A DNA stretch of 64,000 nucleotides, from assembly GCA_033782935.1 (NCBI GenBank), contig JAWQEG010001537.1:496001-560000 (forward strand), written 5' to 3'. Source of the DNA: Petrolisthes cinctipes (Eukaryota > Arthropoda > Malacostraca > Decapoda > Porcellanidae). The notes under the pieces were generated by a model. It was not told the origin of the DNA, ran no database searches, and saw only the letters and a program-made list of their open reading frames with translations. Positions 24,730 to 35,839 of the stretch are shown piece by piece. The position numbers and the translations under genes were made by a program. Within the stretch, counting starts at the first letter, position 1, and every line of letters starts with the position of its first letter.

Positions 24730-26849
24730 AGACATGTACAGATCAGATCTGGAACCCAAAAATATCGATTTTTCGTGTGTTTTGAGCCTGAATTTGAGAT
24801 ATAAACGGGTACAGAAAATGCATGCACATATCGACTTGGGAAACCTAAAATATTGATTTTTAGCATTTTTTAAGCCTATATTTTAAAACATTCTAGCAAA
24901 GAGTAGACATGTACAGATCGCTTCGGGGACCCAAGAATATTGAATTTTTGGGTGTTTTGAGCCTGAATTTGAGATATATACGGGCACTGAAGATGCATTC
25001 ACATATCGACTTTTTGCACCTAAAATATCAATTTTGAGCATGTTTTGGGTCTGTATCTTGAAAACATTCTAGCATGGAGTAGGGATGTACAGATCGCTTC
25101 TGGGACACAAAAAAAACAAATTTTAGGGTGTTTTGAGCCTGAATATGAGATATAAACGGTTACAGATAATGCATGCACATATCGACTTTGGGCACCAAAA
25201 ATATCGATTTTTAGCATGTTTTGGCCCTTTATTTTGAAAATACTCTAACACGAAGTAGGCATGTACAGATCGCTTCTGGGACCCAAAAATATCGAATTTT
25301 CGGATATTTTGAGCCTGAATTTGAGATATAATCGGGTACAGTAGAAGCATGCACATATTGACTTTGGGCACCTAAAATATTGATTTTCAGCATGTTTTCG
25401 GCCTGTATTTTGAAAATACTCTAACACGGAGTAGGCATGTACAGATCGCTTCTGGGACCCAAAAATATCGAATTTTCGGGATTTTTGAGCCTGATTTTGA
25501 GATATAAACGGGTACAGAAGATGCATGCACATATTGCCTTTGTGCTCCTAAAATATCGATTTTCAGCATATATTGGGCCAATATCTTGAAATTATTCTAG
25601 CACTGAGTAAGCATGTACAGATCGCTTCTGGGTCCCAAAAATATCGAATTTTCGGGTGTTTTTAGCCTGAATTTGAGATATTAACGGATACTGAAGATGC
25701 ATGCACATATTGACTATCGGCAGCTAAAATATCGATTTTCAGCATGTTTTGGGCATGTCTTTTGAAAATACTTAAACACGGTGTAGGCATATACAGATTG
25801 CATCTAGGACCCAAAAATATCGAATTTTCGGGTGTTTTGAGCCTATATTTTGCAAACATTCTAGCACTGAGTAGGCATGTACAGATCTCTTCTTCTACCC
25901 AAAAATATCGAATTTTCGGGTGTTTTGAGACTGAATTTGAGATATAAACGTGTACAGAAGATGCATGCACATATCGACATTGGGCACCTAAAATATCGAT
26001 TTTTAGCATGTATTGGGCTTTTATTTTGAAAATATTCTAGTACTGAGTAGGCATGCACAGATCGCTTCTGGGACCCAAAAATACCGAATTTTCGGGTGTT
26101 TTGAGCCTGAATTTGAGATATAAACGGGTACAGTACAGAAGATGCATGAACATATCGACATTGGGAATCTAAAATATCGATTTTTAGCATGTTTTAACCT
26201 ATATTTTAAAAACATTCTAGCACTGAGTAGACATGTACAGATCGCTTCTGGGACCCAAAAATACCGAATTTTCGTGTGTTTTGAGCCTGAATTTGAGATA
26301 TAAACGGGTACAGAAGATGCATGCACATATCGACTTTGGGCACCCAAAATATCGATTTTGAGCATGTTATGGGCCTATATTTTGAAAGTATTCTAACACG
26401 GAGTAGGCATGTACAGATCGCTTCTGGGACCCAAAAATATCGAATTTTTAGGTGTTTTGAGCCTGAATTCGAGATATAAACGAGTACAGAAGATGCATGC
26501 ACATATCGACTTTGGGCCCCCAAAATATCGATTTTGAGCATGTTTTGGACCTGTATTTTGAAAATACTCTAACACGGAGTAGGCATGTACATATCGCTTC
26601 TCGTTCCTAAAAATATCGAATTTTCAGTTGTTTTGAGCCTGAATTTGAAATATAAACGGGTACAGAGGATGCATGCACATATCGACTTTGAGCACCCAAA
26701 ATATCGATTTTTAGCATGTTTTGGGCCAATATTTTGTAATTATTCTAGCACTGAGTAGGCATGTACAGATCGCTTCTGGGACCCAAAAATATTGAATTTT
26801 TAGGTGTTTTGAGCCTGAATTTGAGATATAAACGGGTACTGAAGATGCA
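24730..26849 (+). repeat. Irregular, diverged satellite zone
   Basis: About twelve units differ from each other more than elsewhere and show no clear higher-order period. Besides the truncated unit just before it and the half-length unit at 25785-25872, there is a 5-bp 'tacag' duplication near 26130 ('gggtacagtacagaag') and an eight-A tract variant ('cacaaaaaaaac') near 25106. The zone separates two regions with different HORs (18-unit to the left, 5,053 bp to the right). Confidence 0.7.
25785..25872 (+). repeat. 88-bp half-length satellite unit (recombinant)
   Basis: The distance from the 'aggcat' start at 25785 to the next at 25873 is exactly 88 bp, half the usual 176. The unit follows half 1 through 'gtgttttgagcct' and then continues as half 2, 'atattttgcaaacattc' and 'tagcactgag'. 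The junction falls in the segment that is nearly the same in both halves ('ttttgagcct' and 'ttttgggcct'). Units on both sides have normal length. This is what recombination or slippage between the two homologous halves should produce. Confidence 0.9.
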
Positions 26850-29800
26850 TGCACATATCGACTTTGGGCACCCAAAATATTGATTTTTAGCATGTTTTGG
26901 GCCTATATTTTGAAAGTATTCTAACACGGAGTAGGCATGTACAGATCGCTTCTGGGACCCAAAAATATCGAATTTTCGGGTGTTTTGAGCCTGAATTTGA
27001 GATATAATCGGGTTCAGAAAATACATGTACATATCGATTTTGAGCATGTTTTCGGTCTATAATTTGAAAATAGTCTAACACGGAGTAGGCATGTACAGAT
27101 CGCTTCTGGGACACAAAAATATCGAATTTTCGGGTGTTTTGAGCATGAATTTGGGATATAAACGGGTACAGAAGATGCATGCACTTATCGACTATGGGAA
27201 GCTAAATTATCGATTTTCAGCATGTTTTGGGCATGTATTTTGAAAATACTCTAACACGAAGTAGGCATGTACAGATATCTTCTGTGACACAAAAATATCT
27301 AATTTTCGGGTGTTTTGAGCCTGAATTTGGGATATAAACGGGTACAGAAGATGCATGCACATATTGACTTTGGACACCTAAAATATCGATTTTTAGCATG
27401 TTTTAGGCCTATATTTTGAAAATACTCTAACACAGAGTAGGCATGTACAGATCGCTTCGGGGACCCAAAAATATCTAATTTTCGGGTGTTTTGTACCTGA
27501 ATTTGGGATATAAACGGGTACAGAAGATACATACACATATTGACTCTGGGCACCTCAAATATCGATTTTCAGCATGTTTTGGGCCAGTATTTTGAAAATA
27601 CTCTAACACGGAATAGGCATGTACAGATTGCTTCTGGGGCCCAAAAATATCGAATTTTCGGAAATTTTGAGCCTGCATTTGAGATATAAACGGGTACTGA
27701 AGATGCATGCACATATCCAATTTTTGCACCTAAAATATCGATTTTGAGCATTTTTTAGGTCTGTATCTTGAAAACATTCTAGCAAAGAGTTGGCATGTAA
27801 AAGTCGCTTTTGGGACCAAAAAATATCGAATTTTCGGGTGTCTTGAGTCTGAATTTGAGATATAAACGGGTACAGAAGATGCATGCTCATATCCACTTTG
27901 GGCACCTAAAATATCGATTTTCAGCATGTTTTGGGCCTGAAATTCAAAAAGTACTCTACCACGGAGTAGGCATGTACAGATCGCTTCTGTCACCCAAACA
28001 CTTCGAAATTTCGGGTGTTTTGAGCCTGAATTTGAGATATAAACGGGTACTGAAGATCTATACACATATTAACTTTGGTCACCTCAAATATCGATTATCA
28101 GCATGTTTTGGGCCTGTATTTTGAAAATACTCTAACACGGAGTAGGCATGTACAGATTGCTTCTGGGACCCAAAAATCTCGAATTTTCGGGTGTTTTGAG
28201 CCTGAATTTGAGATATAAACGGGTACAGAAGATGCATGCACATATCGACTTTGGGCACCTAAAATATCGATTTTCAGCATGTTTTATGGCCTGTATTTTG
28301 AAAGTACTCTAACACGGAGTAGGCTTGTACAGATCGCTTCTGGAACCTAAAACCATTGAATATTGGGGTGTTTTGAGCCTGAATTTGAGATATAAACCGG
28401 TACTGAAGATACATGCACATATCGACTTTTTGCACCTAAATTAACGATTTTGAGCATGTTTTGGATCTGTATCTTGAAAACATTCAAGCAAGGAGTAGGC
28501 ATGTACAGATTGCTTCTGGGACCCAAAAATATCGAATTTTCGGGTGTTTTAAGCCTGAATTTGAAATATAAAAAACTCGTACAGAAGATGCATTCACATA
28601 TTGACTTTGGGCACCCAAAATATCGATTTTGAGCATGTTTTGGACCTGTATTTTGAAAATACTCTAACACGGAGTAGGCATGTACATATCGCTTCTCGTT
28701 CCTAAAAATATCGAATTTTCGGGTGTTTTGAGCCTGAATTTGAAATATAAACGGGTACAGAGAATGCATGCACATATCGACTTTGGGCACCCAAAATATC
28801 GATTTTTAGCATGTTTTGGGCCAATATTTTGAAATTATTCTAGCACTGAGTAGGCATGTACAGATCGCTTCTGGGACCCAAAAATATTGAATTTTTGCGT
28901 GTTTTGAGCCTGAATTTGAGATATAAACGGGTACTGAAGATGCAGGCGCATATCGACTTTTTGTACCTAAAATATCGATTTTTAGCATGTTTTAAGCCTA
29001 TATTTTGAAAAAAATTCTAGCACTGAGTAGGCATGTACAGATCGCTTCTGGGACCCAAAAATTCCGAATTTTCGGGTGTTTTGAGCCTGTATTTGAGATA
29101 TAAACGGGTACAGAAGAAGCATGCACATATCGACTTTGGGCACCCAAAATATCGATTTTAAGCATGTTTTGGGCCTATATTTTGAAAGTATTTTACCACG
29201 GAGTAGGCATGTGCAGATCGCTTCTGGGACCCAAAAATATCGAATTTTCGGGTGTTTTGAGCCTGAATTTGAGATATAATCGGGTACAGAAAATACATGT
29301 ACATATCGACTTTGGGCACCCAAAATATCGATTTTAAGCATGTTTTCGGTCTATAATTTGAAAATACTCTAACACGGAGTAGGCATGTACAGATCGCTTC
29401 TGGAACACAAAAATATCGAATTTTCGGGTGTTTTGAGCATGAATTTGGTATATAATCGGGTACAGAAGATGCATGCACTTATCGACTATGGGCAGCTAAA
29501 ATATCGATTTTCAGCATGTTTTGGGCATGTATTTTGAAAATACTCTAACACGGAGTAGGCATGTACAGATCGCTCCTGGGACCCAAAAATATCGAATTTT
29601 CGAGTGTTTTCAGCTTGAATTTGAGATATAAACGGGTGCAGAACATGCATGCACTTAGTGACTTGGGACACCTAAAATATCGATTTTTAGCATGTTTTGA
29701 GCCTATATTTTTAAAACATTCTAGGACTGAGTAGGCATGTACAGATCGCTTCTGGAACCCAAAAATATTGAATTTTCGGGAGTTTTGAGCCTGAATTTTA

Positions 29801-30786
29801 TATGTAAACATGTATAGAAGATGCATGCACATATCGACTCTTTGCACCTAAAATATCGATTTTCAGCATGTTTTGGGTCTGTATTGTGAAAATACTCTAA
29901 CAAGAAGTAGGCATGTACAGATCGCTTCTGGAACACAAAAATATCGAATTTTCGGGTGTTTTGAGCCTGAATTTGAGATATAAAAGGGTACAGAAGTTGT
30001 ATGCACATATCGACTTTGCGCACCTAAAATATAGATTTTTAGATTGTTTTGGGCCTATACTTTAAAAATATTCTATTACTGAGTAGGCATGTACAGATCG
30101 CTTCTGGAACCAAAAATATCGAATTTTCGGGTGTTTTGAGCCTGCATTTGAGATATAAACGGCTACTGAAGATGCATGCACATATCGACTTTTAGCACCA
30201 AAAAATATCGATTTTGAGCATATTTTGGGTCTGCATCTTGAAAACATTCTAACAAAGAGTAGGCATGTGCAATTCGCTTCTGGGACCCAAAAATATCGAA
30301 TTTTCGGGTGTTTTGAGCCTGAATTTGAAATATAAACGGGTACAGAGGATGCATGCACATATCAACTTTTTGCACCTAAAAAAATATAGATTTTTAGCAT
30401 GTGTTAAGCCTATATATTGAAAAAAATTCTAGCACTGAGTAGGCATGTACAGATCGCTTCTGGGACCCAAAAATTCCGAATTATCGGGTGTTTTGAGCCT
30501 GAATTTGAGATATAAACGGGTACAGAAGATGCATGCACATATCGACTTTGGGCACCCAAAATATCGATTTTGAGCATGTTTTGGGCCTATATTTTGAAAG
30601 TATTCTAACACGGAGTAGGCATGTACAGATCGCTTCTGGGACCCAAAAATATCGAATTTTCGGGTGTTTTGAGCCTGAATTTGAGATATAATCGGGTTCA
30701 GAAAATACATGTACATATCGATTTTGAGCATGTTTTCGGTCTATAATTTGAAAATAGTCTAACACGGAGTAGGCATGTACAGATCG
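26850..30786 (+). repeat. 5,053-bp HOR, copy 1 (homologous part)
   Basis: About 3.9 kb here recurs at 31903-35839 with a constant 5,053-bp offset, checked at many points (27217/32270, 28098/33151, 28806/33859, 29545/34598, 30062/35115). Private markers include 'ctcgttcctaaaaatatc', 'gaaattcaaaaagtactc', the three-base insertion in 'aaatataaaaaactcg' and the 154-bp deleted units at about 27031 and 30715. A few point differences separate the copies. Divergence begins near 30787, where 'cttttgggacac' here meets 'cttcggggaccc' in the other copy. Confidence 0.85.
27031..27053 (+). repeat. 22-bp deletion junction, first of five
   Basis: In this unit 'acatatcga' passes directly to 'ttttgagcatg'. 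The segment between the two 'atatcga' copies at consensus 99 and 121 is missing, so the unit is 154 bp. The same junction recurs at about 30715, 31221, 32084 and 35768. The spacing pattern 3684, 506, 863, 3684 shows that the event happened once, between 7-bp direct repeats, and was then copied with the higher-order repeat. Confidence 0.85.
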
Positions 30787-31902
30787 CTTTTGGGACACAA
30801 AAATATCGAATTTTCGGGTGTTTTGAGCATGAATTTGGGATATAAACGGGTACAGAAGATGCATGCACTTATCGACTATGGGAAGCTAAAATATCGATTT
30901 TCAGCATGTTTTGGGCATGTATTTTGAAAATACTCTAACACGAAGTAGGCATGTACAGATATCTTCTGTGACACAAAAATATCTAATTTTCGGGTGTTTT
31001 GAGCCTGAATTTGAGATATAAAAGGGTACAGAAGATGCATGCACATATCGAATTTGGGCACCCAAAATATCGATTTTGAGCATGTTTTGGGCCTATATTT
31101 TGAAAGTATTCTAACACGGAGTAGGCATGTACAGATCGCTTCTGGGACCCAAAAATATCGAATTTTCGGGTGTTTTGAGCCTGAATTTGAGATATAATCG
31201 GGTTCAGAAAATACATGTACATATCGATTTTGAGCATGTTTTCGGTCTATTTTTTGAAAATAGTCTAACACGGAGTAGGCATGTACAGTTCGCTTTTGGG
31301 ACACAAAAATATCGAATTTTCGGGTGTTTTGTACCTGAATTTGGGATATAAACGGGTACAGAAGATACATACACATATTGACTCTGGGCACCTCAAATAT
31401 CGATTTTCAGCATGTTTTGGGCCAGTATTTTGAAAATACTCTAACACAGAATAGGCATGTACAGATTGCTTCTGGGGCCCAAAAATATCGAATTTTCGGA
31501 AATTTTGAGCCTGCATTTGAGATATAAACGGGTACTGTAGATGCATGCACATATCGACTTTTAGCACCAAAAAATATCGATTTTGAGCATATTTTGGGTC
31601 TGCATCTTGAAAACATTCTAACAAAGAGTAGGCATGTGCAATTCGCTTCTGGGACCCAAAAATATCGAATTTTCGGGTGTTTTGAGCCTGAATTTGAAAT
31701 ATAAACGGGTACAGATGATGCATGCACATATCAACTTTTTGCACCTAAAAAAATATAGATTTTTAGCATGTGTTAAGCCTATATATTGAAAAAAATTCTA
31801 GCACTGAGTAGGCATGTACAGATCGCTTCTGGGACCCAAAAATTCCGAATTATCGGGTGTTTTGAGCCTGAATTTGAGATATAAAAGGGTACAGAAGATG
31901 CA
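30787..31902 (+). repeat. Satellite mosaic linking the two 5,053-bp copies
   Basis: This linking stretch is stitched from neighbouring material. The part near 31083-31260 repeats 30577-30754 at an offset of 506 bp. The part near 31321-31520 matches 27482-27680 ('gtgttttgtacctg', 'gactctgggcacc'). The part from about 31550 to 31900 matches 30181-30530 at 1,369 bp, including 'aaaaaaatatagat' and 'gcatgtgttaagcc'. It completes the 5,053-bp period. Such patchwork is expected from repeated unequal exchange. Confidence 0.75.
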
Positions 31903-34900
31903 TGCACATATCGAATTTGGGCACCCAAAATATCGATTTTGAGCATGTTTTGGGCCTATATTTTGAAAGTATTCTAACACGGAGTAGGCATGTACAGATC
32001 GCTTCTGGGACCCAAAAATATCGAATTTTCGGGTGTTTTGAGCCTGAATTTGAGATATAATCGGGTTCAGAAAATACATGTACATATCGATTTTGAGCAT
32101 GTTTTCGGTCTATAATTTGAAAATAGTCTAACACGGAGTAGGCATGTACAGTTCGCTTTTGGGACACAAAAATATCGAATTTTCGTGTGTTTTGAGCATG
32201 AATTTGGGATATAAACGGGTACAGAAGATGCATGCACTTATCGACTATGGGAAGCTAAAATATCGATTTTCAGCATGTTTTGGGCATGTATTTTGAAAAT
32301 ACTCTAACACGAAGTAGGCATGTACAGATATCTTCTGTGACACAAAAATATCTAATTTTCGGGTGTTTTGAGCCTGAATTTGGGATATAAACGGGTACAG
32401 AAGATGCATGCACATATCGACTTTGGACACCTAAAATATCGATTTTTAGCATGTTTTAGGCCTATATTTTGAAAATACTCTAACACAGAGTAGGCATGTA
32501 CAGATCGCTTCGGGGACCCAAAAATATCTAATTTTCGGGTGTTTTGTACCTGAATTTGGGATATAAACGGGTACAGAAGATACATACACATATTGACTCT
32601 GGGCACCTCAAATATCGATTTTCAGCATGTTTTGGGCCAGTTTTTTTTAAATACTCTAACACGGAATAGGCATGTACAGATTGCTTCTGGGGCCCAAAAA
32701 TATCGAATTTTCGGAAATTTTGAGCCTGCATTTGAGATATAAACGGGTACTGAAGATGCATGCACATATCCAATTTTTGCACCTAAAATATCGATTTTGA
32801 GCATTTTTTAGGTCTGTATCTTGAAAACATTCTAGCAAAGAGTAGGCATGTACAAGTCGCTTTTGGGACCAAAAAATATCGAATTTTCGGGTGTCTTGAG
32901 TCTGAATTTGAGATATAAACGGGTACAGAAGATGCATGCTCATATCCACTTTGGGCACCTAAAATATCGATTTTCAGCATGTTTTGGGCCTGAAATTCAA
33001 AAAGTACTCTACCACGGAGTAGGCATGTACAGAACGCTTCTGTCACCCAAACACTTCGAAATTTCGGGTGTTTTGAGCCTGAATTTGAGATATAAACGGG
33101 TACTGAAGATCTATACACATATTAACTTTGGTCACCTCAAATATCGATTATCAGCATGTTTTGGGCCTGTATTTTGAAAATACTCTAACACGGAGTAGGC
33201 ATGTACAGATCGCTTCTGGGACCCAAAAATCTCGAATTTTCGGGTGTTTTGAGCCTGAATTTGAGATATAAACGGGTACAGAAGATGCATGCACATATCG
33301 ACTTTGGGCACCTAAAATATCGATTTTCAGCATGTTTTATGGCCTGTATTTTGAAAGTACTCTAACACGGAGTAGGCTTGTACAGATCGCTTCTGGAACC
33401 TAAAACCATTGAATATTGGGGTGTTTTGAGCCTGAATTTGAGATATAAACCGGTACTGAAGATACATGCACATATCGAAATTTTGCACCAAAATTAACGA
33501 TTTTGAGCATGTTTTGGATCTGTATCTTGAAAACATTCAAGCAAGGAGTAGGCATGTACAGATTGCTTCTGGGACCCAAAAATATCGAATTTTCGGGTGT
33601 TTTAAGCCTGAATTTGAAATATAAAAAACGCGTACAGAAGATGCATTCACATATTGACTTTGGGCACCCAAAATATCGATTTTGAGCATGTTTTGAGCCT
33701 ATATTTTGAAAATACTCTAACACGGAGTAGGCATGTACATATCGCTTCTCGTTCCTAAAAATATCGAATTTTCGGGTGTTTTGAGCCTGAATTTGAAATA
33801 TAAACGGGTACAGAGAATGCATGCACATATCGACTTTGGGCACCCAAAATATCGATTTTTAGCATGTTTTGGGCCAATATTTTGAAATTATTCTAGTACT
33901 GAGTAGGCATGTACAGATCGCTTCTGGGACCCAAAAATATTGAATTTTTGCGTGTTTTGAGCCTGAATTTGAGATATAAACGGGTACTGAAGATGCAGGC
34001 ACATATCGACTTTTTGTACCTAAAATATCGATATTTAGCATGTTTTAAGCCTATATTTTGAAAAAAATTCTAGCACTGAGTAGGCATGTACAGATCGCTT
34101 CTGGGACCCAAAAATTCCGAATTTTCGGGTGTTTTGAGCCTGAATTTGAGATATAAACGGGTACAGAAGAAGCATGCACATATCGACTTTGGGCACCCAA
34201 AATATCGATTTTAAGCATGTTTTGGGCCTATATTTTGAAAGTATTTTACCACGGAGTAGGCATGTACAGATCGCTTCTGGGACCCAAAAATATCGAATTT
34301 TCGGGTGTTTTGAGCCTGAATTTGAGATATAATCGGGTACAGAAAATACATGTACATATCGACTTTGGGCACCCAAAATATCGATTTTGAGCATGTTTTC
34401 GGTCTATAATTTGAAAATACTCTAACACGGAGTAGGCATGTACAGATCGCTTCTGGAACACAAAAATATCGAATTTTCGGGTGTTTTGAGCATGAATTTG
34501 GTATATAATCGGGTACAGAAGATGCATGCACTTATCGACTATGGGCAGCTAAAATATCGATTTTCAGCATGTTTTGGGCATGTATTTTGAAAATACTCTA
34601 ACACGGAGTAGGCATGTACAGATCGCTCCTGGGACCCAAAAATATCGAATTTTCGAGTGTTTTCAGCTTGAATTTGAGATATAAACGGGTGCAGAACATG
34701 CATGCACTTAGTGACTTGGGACACCTAAAATATCGATTTTTAGCATGTTTTGAGCCTATATTTTGAAAACATTCTAGGACTGAGTAGGCATGTACAGATC
34801 GCTTCTGGAACCCAAAAATATTGAATTTTCGGGAGTTTTGAGCCTGAATTTGATATGTAAACATGTATAGAAGATGCATGCACATATCGACTCTTTGCAC

Positions 34901-35839
34901 CTAAAATATCGATTTTCAGCATGTTTTGGGTCTGTATTGTGAAAATACTCTAACAAGAAGTAGGCATGTACAGATCGCTTCTGGAACACAAAAATATCGA
35001 ATTTTCGGGTGTTTTGAGCCAGAATTTGGGATATAAAAGGGTACAGAAGTTGTATGCACATATCGACTTTGCGCACCTAAAATATAGATTTTTAGATTGT
35101 TTTGGGCCTATACTTTAAAAATATTCTATTACTGAGTAGGCATGTACAGATCGCTTCTGGAACCAAAAATATCGAATTTTCGGGTGTTTTGAGCCTGCAT
35201 TTGAGATATAAACGGGTACTGAAGATGCATGCACATATCGACTTTTAGCACCAAAAAATATCGATTTTGAGCATATTTTGGGTCTGCATCTTGAAAATAT
35301 TCTAACAAAGAGTAGGCATGTGCAATTCGCTTCTGGGACCCAAAAATATCGAATTTTCGGGTGTTTTGAGCCTGAATTTGAAATATAAACGGGTACAGAG
35401 GATGCATGCACATATCAACTTTTTGCACCTAAAAAAATATAGATTTTTAGCATGTGTTAAGCCTATATATTGAAAAAAATTCTAGCACTGAGTAGGCATG
35501 TGCAATTCGCTTCTGGGACCCAAAAATTCCGAATTATCGGGTGTTTTGAGCCTGAATTTGAGATATAAACGGGTACAGAAGATGCATGCACATATCGACT
35601 TTGGGCACCCAAAATATCGATTTTGAGCATGTTTTGGGCCTATATTTTGAAAGTATTCTAACACGGAGTAGGCATGTACAGATCGCTTCTGGGACCCAAA
35701 AATATCGAATTTTCGGGTGTTTTGAGCCTGAATTTGAGATATAATCGGGTTCAGAAAATACATGTACATATCGATTTTGAGCATGTTTTCGGTCTATAAT
35801 TTGAAAATAGTCTAACACGGAGTAGGCATGTACAGATCG
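31903..35839 (+). repeat. 5,053-bp HOR, copy 2 (homologous part)
   Basis: This is the second copy of 26850-30786. It keeps all markers, including 22-bp-deleted units at about 32084 and 35768. Copy-specific changes include 'ccagttttttttaaatactc' near 32638 where copy 1 has 'ccagtattttgaaaatactc', 'cgaaattttgcacc' near 33477 and 'gtgcaattcgc' near 35500. The number of differences looks low, perhaps a few per unit or fewer, but I have not computed an identity. Confidence 0.85.

Noticed and set aside
24696..25872. Transposon or insertion-sequence scar at the truncated units
   Set aside because: No foreign sequence, target-site duplication or terminal inverted repeat is seen. The short units are explained by deletion and recombination within the satellite.
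30380..30390. A-rich runs ('aaaaaaatatagat' at about 30377, 31746 and 35429) as poly-A tails of retrotransposed copies
   Set aside because: The run is a small expansion at a fixed consensus position, is copied with the HOR, and has normal satellite on both sides.
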